Positions 1 to 8,039 are shown, counted from the first letter of the stretch. The stretch: 30,777 nt of DNA from CAYZQE01 sp964480635 (GCA_964480635.1 CAYZQE010000017.1:1-30777), one strand, 5' to 3'. Notes: generated by a model from the sequence alone, not told the origin. Made by a program: numbers and translations.

Positions 1-2069
1 CGTTCACACAATACTTGGATCGCATACGCTTTAGTACGAAAAATATTTTCTTTACCGATAACATCCATTAACTCTCCTTGGTCTATCGCTTTTACAACCT
101 GTTTTTTTAAGCTGCTAAACGTTAACGTGATACCAACATCACGTAAATTACCGACCATTTCACGAATTTTTTCTTCTCCGCTGGCATCAATCCAATTAAT
201 CCCGCCACCAATAATTAAAATGGTTCGTGCATTTGGAAATAAAGAACGAGCTTCGATAATTGCATTTTCAAAATAACTCACATTGGCAAAAATCAATGCC
301 CCATCAAATCGAATAGGAACAAAGTCTTGGCTGATTGGGCTTAAATCGTGGGCAGTCATACTGGTTAATACGCCATCTGAATCTAATGCTTGTATTTCAG
401 AGCGTGGTTTCATCGCCTTAATAACAAAAGCCACCATGGTTAAGACAATGCCCACCATAATGCCATTAGCAATGGCTGGTGCCATAACAAGGGTCGCTAC
501 AAAAGCAATGATACCAATAACAGCCCCTGTGCGATCCACATCCCAAGCATGAATAAGTGGTTGTACTCGTATCAAGCCAAACACCGCCATCATAACAATA
601 ACCGCCAGTACCGCTTGTGGTAGGTGATAAAGTAACGGTGTTAAATAGAGTAAAACGACGACCACAGCTAAGGCACTGACAATTGAGAACAAGCCTGTTT
701 TAGCGCCAGCCTTAGCCGCCACAGCCGAGCGTGAAAAAGACCCACTCACGGTATAAGAGCTAAAAAAGCTGCCAATAGCATTGGCTAAACCTTGCCCGAC
801 TAATTCTTTATTCACATCGGTGCGTTGTTTGGTTGTCACTGCGATCGCTTTAGAGATTGAGGTGGCTTCCATAAAACCAATAAGTGCCATAATAAATGCT
901 GCCGGTATCAACATCACCATAATATTCAAATCAATAACGGGCACGGCAAACTGCGGCAATCCTTTGGGAATATGACCCACCACTGCACCACCAGATGAAA
1001 ATACGACTTCATTTTTATTGACGGTCATAAAGCGCCAGCGACGTTCATCTACCTTTATTCCATTAGGTACTTGGCCCTGTGCATAATAGTTAATGACACC
1101 ATTGGATTGAGTCGCGCGAACTAAATGTGTTTGATATAGCTCGATTCTGCGCTGATTGTAATCATGTTTTAGATTCTCTTCTAAAATGCTCAAGGTTAAA
1201 ACTTCACCTTGTAACTGTGCTTTAACTAAATTTAATTCAGTATCACCACTAGAAAGGCCACTTAATTCTTCGCTCTTTTTGACTAAATTATAACTTAACA
1301 CTTCTAGCTGATCTTTAGTCTCAGCATAATCTCGAATCAAATTAACTTCTGTCGTAGCATGTATCGCATCTAATGAAATGGTTTCTTTATTTTCAAAATT
1401 AATGAATGCACTCAGTGCCGTTGCAATAACAACCGCTAAAAGCACACCCGGAATGCGCTTCATAAATATATCGGTTGCCCTTATCAGCAAATAAGCACCG
1501 ACCGCAAAAGCCAGTGTCAGCCAATGTGCCTCACCCATTTGCAAAACCACTCCCCACAAATCGCTAAGGTATGAATCACTGCGCGGAAAGGGAACCCCAA
1601 TAATTTTACTGAGCTGGGAAAAACCGATAATAATGGCGGCTGCATTGGTAAAACCAACCAACACTGGGTTTGAAATAAAATTAACTAGCACACCGAGTCT
1701 AGCGAGACCTAAGCCCAAACGAAAGACACCGACCATCAGGCCAAGCATAATAGCCAGTTCAATAAACTTGTCCGTTCCTACCTGTGCAAAAGGTATGATA
1801 GCTGCTGCTGACATCATCGACAGCATAGCGACTGGTGCTGTGTGTAATTGATTACACGAGCCCCACATGGCAGCAATAATAACGGGCAATACAGATGCAT
1901 ATAACCCATACACAACTGGCAAACCCGCTAGCTGTGCATAGGCCATACTTTGAGGCACCAACAGTAAGGCCACGGTAATACCCGTAATCACATCGGCACG
2001 GATTCCTTCTTTGCTCATTGGAAACCAACGTAAAAAGGGAAGCCATGTGTGAAGTGATGATGTTTTCAT
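1..2069 (-). CDS. SulP-family anion (probable bicarbonate) transporter, partial at left edge
   Basis: I translated this by hand from ATG at 2069; the frame stays open for 689 codons to base 1, so only the C-terminal end is missing. The N-terminal half has the SulP signature region (ITVALLLVPQSMAYAQLAGL, about residues 31-50) and many membrane segments. The C-terminal part is a STAS domain with the NWIDASG loop (about residues 617-623). Between a membrane segment ending near residue 220 and the conserved GHIPKGLP stretch near 364 lies an insertion of roughly 110-140 residues, rich in E, L and K and predicted coiled coil, absent from ordinary SulP proteins. SulP members such as BicA import bicarbonate, and SulP genes next to carboxysome loci in chemoautotrophs act in inorganic carbon uptake. 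Its place after cbbQ makes bicarbonate the likely substrate; sulfate cannot be excluded. Confidence 0.85.
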   Translation of the reverse strand, partial: MKTSSLHTWLPFLRWFPMSKEGIRADVITGITVALLLVPQSMAYAQLAGLPVVYGLYASVLPVIIAAMWGSCNQLHTAPVAMLSMMSAAAIIPFAQVGTDKFIELAIMLGLMVGVFRLGLGLARLGVLVNFISNPVLVGFTNAAAIIIGFSQLSKIIGVPFPRSDSYLSDLWGVVLQMGEAHWLTLAFAVGAYLLIRATDIFMKRIPGVLLAVVIATALSAFINFENKETISLDAIHATTEVNLIRDYAETKDQLEVLSYNLVKKSEELSGLSSGDTELNLVKAQLQGEVLTLSILEENLKHDYNQRRIELYQTHLVRATQSNGVINYYAQGQVPNGIKVDERRWRFMTVNKNEVVFSSGGAVVGHIPKGLPQFAVPVIDLNIMVMLIPAAFIMALIGFMEATSISKAIAVTTKQRTDVNKELVGQGLANAIGSFFSSYTVSGSFSRSAVAAKAGAKTGLFSIVSALAVVVVLLYLTPLLYHLPQAVLAVIVMMAVFGLIRVQPLIHAWDVDRTGAVIGIIAFVATLVMAPAIANGIMVGIVLTMVAFVIKAMKPRSEIQALDSDGVLTSMTAHDLSPISQDFVPIRFDGALIFANVSYFENAIIEARSLFPNARTILIIGGGINWIDASGEEKIREMVGNLRDVGITLTFSSLKKQVVKAIDQGELMDVIGKENIFRTKAYAIQVLCE

Positions 2070-2100
2070 GTTTTTACTCTATTCAATTCTACCGATACTT

Positions 2101-2141
2101 GTTGTTAAACAGGAATGACATCATCCATCATGTTTAACAAC
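2101..2141. promoter_or_regulatory. Long perfect inverted repeat between cbbQ and the SulP gene
   Basis: An 11-base arm (GTTGTTAAACA, 2101-2111) is exactly mirrored at 2131-2141. The 19-base spacer can itself pair partly (GGAATGA with TCATCC). No T-run follows on either strand, so it does not look like an intrinsic terminator. It could be an operator, or an mRNA processing or stability hairpin separating cbbQ from the transporter. The inverted repeat is seen directly; the role is inference. Confidence 0.5.
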
Positions 2142-2194
2142 GCTGGGTTAGTAAATAAAATTTTCGTTAGTTCATATAACGATTCATTTTATGT

Positions 2195-2998
2195 CTAAGA
2201 AAAGAATGTATTAACAGCCGCTTCTAGTGTGTCGCGCATATCAATATCATCGGTTAAAGGCTCAACTAATGCCATTTGACATGCATCAGAGGGGTTTATG
2301 CCTTTAGCAATTAATTGACCTGCATAAATTAACAAGCGCGTCGACATACCTTCATCAAGGCCGTGACCTTTGAGGTTACGCGAGCGTTGGGCAACTTGAA
2401 TTAACTTTTCAGCCGTTTCCTTATCAATACCGGTTTCATGAGAAACGATTTCAACTTCCATTTCACTGGGTGGATAATCAAACGTCATCGCACCAAAGCG
2501 TTGTTTTGTTGATTGTTTCAAGTCCTTCATCATCGATTGATAACCTGGATTATAGGAAATAACAATCTGGAAATCTGGATGTGCATCTACTTGCTCGCCT
2601 TTCTTTTCTAAGGGCAATTGGCGACGATGATCGGTTAATGGGTGAATAACAACCGTGGTATCTTGGCGTGCTTCAACCACTTCGTCTAAATAACAAATAG
2701 CGCCAATACGTGCCGCCGTTGTTAAAGGGCCATCCTGCCATTTTGTACCATTAGCATCGAGTAAAAAACGACCCACCAAATCAGAGGCGGTCATATCTTC
2801 ATTACACGCAACGGTAATTAATGGTTTTTTTAATTTCCAAGCCATGTATTCTACAAAGCGTGATTTTCCGCAGCCCGTCGGGCCTTTTAACATGACAGGC
2901 ATACGCACCGAGTAAGCTGCTTCGTAACGCTCTACTTCCTTACCTATTGTGTGATAATAAGGTTCTTTGCTTATCATGTATTCGTTGTTATCTATCAT
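2195..2998 (-). CDS. cbbQ: CbbQ, MoxR-type AAA+ ATPase of the RuBisCO activase
   Basis: This 267-residue AAA+ protein of the MoxR branch has Walker A GPTGCGKS at residues 39-46, Walker B ICYLDEV at 101-107, and a C-terminal lid domain. CbbQ forms hexamers that work with CbbO to strip inhibitory sugar phosphates from RuBisCO active sites, using ATP. The full length and intact motifs indicate an active ATPase. It follows cbbO by about 50 bases on the same strand, at the end of the carboxysome operon, as expected for the CbbQO pair serving form IA RuBisCO. NorQ/NirQ proteins are similar, but the adjacent cbbO and RuBisCO genes settle the assignment. Confidence 0.93.
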   Translation of the reverse strand: MIDNNEYMISKEPYYHTIGKEVERYEAAYSVRMPVMLKGPTGCGKSRFVEYMAWKLKKPLITVACNEDMTASDLVGRFLLDANGTKWQDGPLTTAARIGAICYLDEVVEARQDTTVVIHPLTDHRRQLPLEKKGEQVDAHPDFQIVISYNPGYQSMMKDLKQSTKQRFGAMTFDYPPSEMEVEIVSHETGIDKETAEKLIQVAQRSRNLKGHGLDEGMSTRLLIYAGQLIAKGINPSDACQMALVEPLTDDIDMRDTLEAAVNTFFS

Positions 2999-3047
2999 CT
3001 ATATATCCTCAATTAATCTTTAATTCTATTGCTGAAGTATTAAGCCA

Positions 3048-5504
3048 TTATTTTGTTAATGACAAATACAACTCAGGTAGTTTTTCTGGTAAGCGCGACA
3101 CATCATCTAAAACTAAAAAGTTTTTAGCGCCAAAAATTCGCGACACATACTGATCGGCATAGGGGTCGAGCGTTAAACAAAAGGTATTAATACCTTCTCG
3201 CGCTAGCTCTTCGACAGCTTTTTTAGTATCCATGCGTAAATATTGCGGATCATGTTCATCGTTATCCGCAGGTTCGCCATCGGTTAATATGAACAGTATT
3301 TTCTTTGCACTAGCACGCTGCTTTAATAAGCTGCCTGAATGCCGTACTGCTGCACCCATTCGCGTGGATAGTTGCCCTGTCATACCTGCTAAATGGCCTT
3401 TAACATCGTCATTATAAGACTCTTCAAAATCTTTAAAACGATAATATTCGACATCATGGCGACCATTTGAATCAAAACCATGAATAGCAAAAGGGTCGCC
3501 AATCTTATCCATCGCATCGGCCATTAATGCGGCTGCTTCGCGAGATAAGTCTAATATCGTGGTCTCTTTAACCGTTGCAGCGTCATCGTCAGCATTTATT
3601 GTAGATTCTAAACTCGCACTATCCAATGACTCTGCTGTGATAGCTGATTTAGAACCTGGCAGAGGATCATTGGTTGATTCAGACAAATCAATTAACAATA
3701 ACACCGATAGGTCACGAATTTGTAAGGTTGTTCTTATGCCAATGCGTGGGTCAGGCTGCACACCACGGCGAATATCAATCATCGCACCAATGGCTGCATT
3801 TATATCTATTTCGTCACCATCTTCAACTTTACGCTGACGAATCACACCTTGGGGTTGCACCGCTTCGATCATTGTTTTCAAACGACGAACAATGGGTTTA
3901 TTTCGTTCTATAATTTGTTCAATGTCATCGGGGTTGCCCATTTTTGGACGTTTTTCTAGCAATGTCACCCAGTTAGGCCGTTCTAATTGGGTTTGATAAT
4001 CCCATTCGTGGTAGTGAATAGGTGATGAAATAGGTTCTTTTCCTTCCATGTCATTATAAGACTTTCCTTCATCTTCATAGGGAAACAACTCGGTTTCTAA
4101 GACCCAAATCTCTTGCGCATCATCACCCGCGCTTTCAACCTCAACCTCGTTAATCATTTGCATTAAGCTGACGTATTTACGTACTTGCTGTGTTTCACCA
4201 GGCAATAATTCATGGCCTTCTTCACGATGATCGGGTGACTGCCACAAACAACGATTATCATCACGATATGGGTTGCTGTATTTATCTGTTCTAGAATTAA
4301 GCGAAATATCCAGTTGAACGACTAAATCAGCTAACTTCAAACCTATTTCACGTGCTAACTCAGGATCATTTAAACGCGACTCTTGCACAGCTTCGGCCAT
4401 AGCATCACGCACGAAAATAATTAATGGATGACTGTCTTGGTATTGCTCATCAATTAAAGCTCTTGCCATACGATCTAACAGAGGCTGTAGACCTTCGTTG
4501 TTTTCTATATTTGCTGGCAGTAACTTAATCCATAAAGCTTTCATCCCTGGAAATTTTGCTAATGCTAACGCTTCGATACGGGCATCTTCAATAACACCAA
4601 TCAACAAACGTTGTAATTTTGTTATGTCATCGGCATCAGTTGCATAACTAGAAAAGACAACATGTGCCGCTGCATGAGCTGAACTTGCACGGTATACATC
4701 CATACCAGACACAGTCAATTCTTTCGCTTGTGCAGAGTTAGCTTCTACGCCTTCTGGTACATAGTCATCAAAGGCATCAGGTAGATGGATGAAATAGTGT
4801 TCAATATAAGGCTGATAACCTTCGCGCGTTTCAAAGTCACCTGAGGTTGGGCGAATAAAGAAATCACGACCCCATAATGAACGCAGGTACATGTTCAAAC
4901 GACGTTGAACATTAACAAATAATACGCCACGCTGTTCTTGTAATAACACCGCTTTTGCTTGATCACTTTTTAAACTAAAATATTCAGCTTGGGCATCAAA
5001 ATCATTGCGATATGCCGAAATACCCCATGCAATCCAGCGCCGCAATCCACCGAGTGTTAATTGCCCAAGTAATACATCTAAATTTTCTAGAAAGGGACGT
5101 ATGGCACGGGGTGCTTTGCCTACTAAGTTATCCAATAAACTTAAATAAGCATTGTATAAATCAAGTTCACCTAAGCGGCTTGCAGCCGTGGGCGAGGTAG
5201 AAAAGACCAAAGCTAAAACTTCTGCACTGGTCCGAGAATACATTTTTATAGCCGTGGTCAGCAGCTCAGGTACGGCTTGCTCACCAATTTCTTTAGCGAC
5301 TAGAGGCGCGCTTTCGATATAAGAAATAACTAGGTCAGTTCCTCTACCGAGCGATTTTAAACCGGCAGCACCGTCTAGGTAGGCTTGTAACCCACGTGGG
5401 CTAAAGACGCGCACGGCTTCATGCCAAGTAGCTTCAAGGACTTCACTGGCTTGTTCGCCAAGTTCATCCAGTAAATCTTGGTGTTCTGATAATTGAATAG
5501 CCAA
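3048..5504 (-). CDS. cbbO: CbbO, von Willebrand A-domain adaptor of RuBisCO activase
   Basis: The 818-residue product has a long N-terminal CbbO domain and a C-terminal vWA domain from about residue 595 to the end. The metal-ion site is intact: DLSES (near residue 600) and TDGEPAD (near 740), matching the DxSxS and TDG elements of a MIDAS. In characterised CbbQO systems the CbbO vWA domain contacts RuBisCO and bridges it to the CbbQ ring. An acidic, low-complexity linker precedes the vWA domain. It lies 57 bases after mcdB and directly before cbbQ. NorD is the closest alternative family and is excluded by the context. Confidence 0.92.
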   Translation of the reverse strand: MAIQLSEHQDLLDELGEQASEVLEATWHEAVRVFSPRGLQAYLDGAAGLKSLGRGTDLVISYIESAPLVAKEIGEQAVPELLTTAIKMYSRTSAEVLALVFSTSPTAASRLGELDLYNAYLSLLDNLVGKAPRAIRPFLENLDVLLGQLTLGGLRRWIAWGISAYRNDFDAQAEYFSLKSDQAKAVLLQEQRGVLFVNVQRRLNMYLRSLWGRDFFIRPTSGDFETREGYQPYIEHYFIHLPDAFDDYVPEGVEANSAQAKELTVSGMDVYRASSAHAAAHVVFSSYATDADDITKLQRLLIGVIEDARIEALALAKFPGMKALWIKLLPANIENNEGLQPLLDRMARALIDEQYQDSHPLIIFVRDAMAEAVQESRLNDPELAREIGLKLADLVVQLDISLNSRTDKYSNPYRDDNRCLWQSPDHREEGHELLPGETQQVRKYVSLMQMINEVEVESAGDDAQEIWVLETELFPYEDEGKSYNDMEGKEPISSPIHYHEWDYQTQLERPNWVTLLEKRPKMGNPDDIEQIIERNKPIVRRLKTMIEAVQPQGVIRQRKVEDGDEIDINAAIGAMIDIRRGVQPDPRIGIRTTLQIRDLSVLLLIDLSESTNDPLPGSKSAITAESLDSASLESTINADDDAATVKETTILDLSREAAALMADAMDKIGDPFAIHGFDSNGRHDVEYYRFKDFEESYNDDVKGHLAGMTGQLSTRMGAAVRHSGSLLKQRASAKKILFILTDGEPADNDEHDPQYLRMDTKKAVEELAREGINTFCLTLDPYADQYVSRIFGAKNFLVLDDVSRLPEKLPELYLSLTK

Positions 5505-5560
5505 AAATCACCTTTTAATTTCAAAATATTGGCAAAACATCATATCAATCATGCTATCAA

Positions 5561-5767
5561 TTAATCTGGCCAAACACGTTGTTGTGTTGCGCTTTTATTG
5601 ATTGCCTTGTTAGCTGACTTTGATTTTGTGTTTGCTTTGGGTTTTACCGTCGTAGGCTTTTTTGAGCTCACTGACGCTTTTGTTTCTTGTGTTTTTTTCT
5701 TAGCCACATTTTTTACAGGCTCAGTTTTTTTAACACTAGCGATCAATTTATCTTCAAGTTTAGTCAT
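5561..5767 (-). CDS. mcdB: McdB, alpha-type carboxysome positioning adaptor
   Basis: This short protein of 68 residues is lysine, serine and threonine rich and almost surely disordered. It has no recognisable fold, but ends in RVWPD with a single tryptophan at residue 66. A C-terminal invariant tryptophan on a small disordered protein encoded next to a ParA-like gene is the hallmark described for alpha-McdB. McdB loads on carboxysomes and stimulates the McdA ATPase, so that carboxysomes spread over the nucleoid. Its start overlaps the end of mcdA by 8 bases, implying translational coupling. Sequence identity alone would not reveal it; neighbourhood and the tryptophan carry the assignment. Confidence 0.82.
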   Translation of the reverse strand: MTKLEDKLIASVKKTEPVKNVAKKKTQETKASVSSKKPTTVKPKANTKSKSANKAINKSATQQRVWPD

Positions 5768-6401
5768 GATTTAAAACCTCGTTTATAATGGATTCGATGT
5801 CACTGACAGCTTTCTTTCCTCTGCCACCTAATTGGTAAACACTCACGCCTTCTAACGCTGCCCATCGATACGCAGCACGACGACCCAATGAATTTTCTAA
5901 TGCCGGCAAATCACACGCCTGCAAAGCTTGTTTCATAGCGTTCGACAATGCACTTCTTGGCTCTACTTGATTACGTACAAAATAAGCTTGTAAATTTGGG
6001 TTAATTTCCCGCGCTACTTGTACCGCCTCAATCATATGCACGCTGCTCCAAAGGTCAGGAGGCGACGGCAAAACAGGGATTAGTAATATATCCACCATTT
6101 CTAAGGCTGTTTCGGTATATCCACTACCCAATGTTGGCGGACAATCTATAACAACATAGCGATGCGTACTGCTTGCCCAACGTATTTCTTTGGCTAAACC
6201 TGATGCTCCCGATACCACTTTTGGCATACCTTCTACATCTTCAAAATTTATCCAATGCTCTAAGGTACCTTGAGGGTCAGCATCAAGCAAAACAGTGCTT
6301 CCCAACTTGGTTAGACCCGCCGCAAGATTCAGAGATAGTGTCGATTTACCACAACCACCTTTTAAATTAGCAACAGCAAACTTGGTACTATTTTGAGTCA
6401 T
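5760..6401 (-). CDS. mcdA: McdA, ParA-type ATPase that positions carboxysomes
   Basis: This 213-residue ParA/MinD-family ATPase has a deviant Walker A motif KGGCGKST at residues 14-21, including the signature lysine K14 as well as K19. DADPQG follows near residue 41, and Walker B VVIDCPP near 104. Cyanobacterial beta-type McdA lacks the signature lysine, whereas alpha-type McdA keeps it, as here. The protein is expected to coat the nucleoid as an ATP dimer and be removed locally by McdB-bearing carboxysomes. Its start overlaps acRAF by 14 bases and its end overlaps mcdB by 8, so the three are co-translated. A chromosome-segregation role is unlikely because no parB or parS is present. Confidence 0.9.
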   Translation of the reverse strand: MTQNSTKFAVANLKGGCGKSTLSLNLAAGLTKLGSTVLLDADPQGTLEHWINFEDVEGMPKVVSGASGLAKEIRWASSTHRYVVIDCPPTLGSGYTETALEMVDILLIPVLPSPPDLWSSVHMIEAVQVAREINPNLQAYFVRNQVEPRSALSNAMKQALQACDLPALENSLGRRAAYRWAALEGVSVYQLGGRGKKAVSDIESIINEVLNHD

Positions 6402-6666
6402 TTAACAACTCATCAACCAAAACTGTAAAATCAAAATCAACCTGAGCAAGCTCGTCATCTCTTGATTTAATAGCGACATTAACGTGGGTTCGACTAAACG
6501 TTAAATCGGGATAATAAGACTCTTTTTCAGACAATGCTTCTAGTTGATCAAGAAAATCACGCATCGCATCATAATCTGAAAAATCAAAACGTTGCGTTAT
6601 CTGCTGGCTACGTTTTTGCACTTTCCAATGCTCACTAGCCTGCATTGCTAACATCTGATCAGACAT
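6388..6666 (-). CDS. acRAF, RuBisCO assembly factor of the pterin dehydratase-like fold
   Basis: The 92-residue product resembles pterin-4a-carbinolamine dehydratase in length and pattern, with FDFSDYDAMRDFL followed by a YYPDLTF stretch. Real dehydratases have a His-His-Pro catalytic motif; here the equivalent positions are Y51-Y52-P53, so it is probably not a dehydratase. This substitution fits acRAF, the carboxysome-operon homologue reported to act as a RuBisCO assembly chaperone. It overlaps the bacterioferritin-like gene by 8 bases and mcdA by 14. Databases may label it PCD or 4a-hydroxytetrahydrobiopterin dehydratase, which would be misleading here. Confidence 0.85.
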   Translation of the reverse strand: MSDQMLAMQASEHWKVQKRSQQITQRFDFSDYDAMRDFLDQLEALSEKESYYPDLTFSRTHVNVAIKSRDDELAQVDFDFTVLVDELLNDSK

Positions 6667-7099
6667 CTCGCTGCTCCAGCTCTAACAACCACGATTCGAT
6701 AGATTTAAGATGATCTTGTTCTTCTTTTAACAAGTCATTAAATAGTCTAAATCCACTGTCATTACCCACGCGTTGGCAATGTTGCGTAGCCTCTCGATAC
6801 AAATGAATAACATCAGCCTCAAGTTGCCAATCAGCCAATAACATTTGCTGTAAATTTTGCGTCGATTTAACAGCGGGCAATTGTGTGCCGTTAGGCAATA
6901 AGCCTAAACCTAACATGTAACGAATAAGCCGCTCAGCATGCTCTAGTTCCTCTGCAGACTCCTGACGAAGTTTTGATGCAGCATCAGACATACCCCACAA
7001 GCCACATAATGTCGCCTGTGTTAGGTATTGTTGCACCGCAGCCATTTCGTGATTGACTGCACGATGCAAATATCCAATTAATTTAGGATCTATCAACAT
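6659..7099 (-). CDS. Bacterioferritin-like diiron protein of the carboxysome operon
   Basis: The 146-residue four-helix ferritin-like protein carries a complete ferroxidase centre at positions identical to E. coli Bfr: E18, E51, H54, E94, E127 and H130. The Bfr haem ligand M52 is replaced by L52, so normal inter-subunit haem binding is unlikely. Bacterioferritin-like genes recur in alpha-carboxysome operons of chemoautotrophs, but their role is unsettled; iron storage or redox protection is possible. It sits about 60 bases after the last csoS1 and overlaps acRAF. No convincing ribosome binding site is visible upstream of ATG 7099. Confidence 0.88.
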   Translation of the reverse strand: MLIDPKLIGYLHRAVNHEMAAVQQYLTQATLCGLWGMSDAASKLRQESAEELEHAERLIRYMLGLGLLPNGTQLPAVKSTQNLQQMLLADWQLEADVIHLYREATQHCQRVGNDSGFRLFNDLLKEEQDHLKSIESWLLELEQRDV

Positions 7100-7158
7100 T
7101 TAGAGTGCCACTATATTGATCGTCACTACTGTTAGTTTTATGATCAGAATAGCGCTAA

Positions 7159-7455
7159 CTATCCTTCGATAACCGTTGGTAAGATGCTTTCTACTTCACC
7201 GTGTACGCGTGCAATAATATGTGCTGACACTAAGCCATCACCAACACGTTCACATGCATCTGCTCCAGCACGAACTGCCGCGTTTACCGCACCTGTCTCA
7301 CCACGAACTAATACAGTCACATAACCACCACCAACAAACTGACGGCCCACTAAACGGACTTCAGCTGCCTTTGTCATCGCGTCAGCTGCTTCTATAGCAG
7401 GTACTAAACCGCGTGTTTCAATCATGCCTAATGCAATTCCAGATATTTCACTCAT
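7159..7455 (-). CDS. csoS1: CsoS1 carboxysome shell hexamer protein, third copy
   Basis: This 98-residue single BMC-domain protein forms the hexameric tiles of the shell facets. The N-terminus (MSEISGIALGMIETRGLVPA) and pore-region GGGYVTVLVRGE are typical. It differs from the middle copy mainly at position 39 (Q for E) and at the C-terminus (SILPTVIEG against NILPKAIDA). A strong ribosome binding site AGGAG lies 7 bases before ATG. By order it corresponds to csoS1B of Halothiobacillus, though it lacks the longer tail of that protein. The first N gap begins 13 bases upstream of the start codon. Confidence 0.95.
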   Translation of the reverse strand: MSEISGIALGMIETRGLVPAIEAADAMTKAAEVRLVGRQFVGGGYVTVLVRGETGAVNAAVRAGADACERVGDGLVSAHIIARVHGEVESILPTVIEG

Positions 7456-7467
7456 TGTATTTCTCCT

Positions 7468-7567
7468 NNNNNNNNNNNNNNNNNNNNNNNNNNNNNNNNN
7501 NNNNNNNNNNNNNNNNNNNNNNNNNNNNNNNNNNNNNNNNNNNNNNNNNNNNNNNNNNNNNNNNNNN
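7468..7567. other. Scaffold gap (100 N) flanked by an exact 55-base duplicate
   Basis: There are exactly 100 N. The 55 bases before the gap (7413-7467) are identical to the 55 after it (7568-7622), covering the 5' end and ribosome binding site of the third csoS1. This is what two graph-adjacent contigs sharing a k-mer overlap look like once joined with a default spacer. The simplest reading is no missing sequence and an intergenic distance near 46 bases, but an additional csoS1 copy hidden in the gap cannot be excluded. Confidence 0.9.
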
Positions 7568-7656
7568 GTGTTTCAATCATGCCTAATGCAATTCCAGATA
7601 TTTCACTCATTGTATTTCTCCTAACTTTATATCAATTATTCAAAAAAACTAATGAC

Positions 7657-7953
7657 TTAAGCGTCAATAGCCTTTGGTAAAATGTTTTCTACTTCGCCAT
7701 GTACACGTGCAATTATGTGAGCTGACACTAAGCCATCACCAACACGTTCACAAGCATCTGCTCCAGCACGAACTGCTGCGTTTACCGCACCTGTCTCACC
7801 GCGAACTAATACAGTCACATAACCACCACCAACAAACTCACGGCCTACTAAACGAACTTCAGCAGCCTTTGTCATCGCGTCAGCTGCTTCTATAGCAGGT
7901 ACTAAACCGCGGGTTTCAATCATGCCTAATGCAACTCCAGATATTTCACTCAT
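7657..7953 (-). CDS. csoS1: CsoS1 carboxysome shell hexamer protein, second copy
   Basis: This 98-residue BMC-domain shell protein is identical in protein sequence to the first copy from residue 6 (counted here) to the end. Its N-terminus MSEISG and its upstream leader instead match the third copy. It is therefore a mosaic of its two neighbours, suggesting tandem duplication with gene conversion. AGGAG precedes ATG at the usual distance. Position matches csoS1A of Halothiobacillus. It is separated from the first copy by 86 bases that contain an intrinsic terminator. Confidence 0.95.
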   Translation of the reverse strand: MSEISGVALGMIETRGLVPAIEAADAMTKAAEVRLVGREFVGGGYVTVLVRGETGAVNAAVRAGADACERVGDGLVSAHIIARVHGEVENILPKAIDA

Positions 7954-7984
7954 TGTATTTCTCCTGACTTTATGTCAATTATTC

Positions 7985-8022
7985 AAAAAAAGCCTCTTTA
8001 AGTACCTTGGTACATTAAAGAG
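7985..8022 (-). terminator. Intrinsic terminator or attenuator inside the csoS1 cluster
   Basis: On the minus strand an 8-base arm (CTCTTTAA, 8022-8015) plus GTACC/GGTAC pairs to make about 13 base pairs with one bulge and a 2-base loop. It is followed by GC and seven T residues (7991-7985 read on the plus strand as A). This is a textbook rho-independent shape placed just after the first csoS1. Partial readthrough would lower expression of everything downstream, from the second csoS1 to the SulP gene. Confidence 0.8.
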
Positions 8023-8039
8023 CGCTATGTGCTAAAAAT

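Noticed and set aside
5760..6401. The ParA-like gene as part of a plasmid partition system
   Set aside because: There is no ParB or parS-like repeat; overlap with acRAF and McdB marks it as McdA.
7099..7158. A separate promoter or terminator between csoS1 and the bacterioferritin gene
   Set aside because: Only a weak five-base dyad (GTTAG...CTAAC) with a long loop and no convincing -10/-35 boxes is present.
7424..7624. A plus-strand reading frame that runs through the first N gap
   Set aside because: It consists of unknown bases plus the antisense of csoS1; it is an artefact of the gap.
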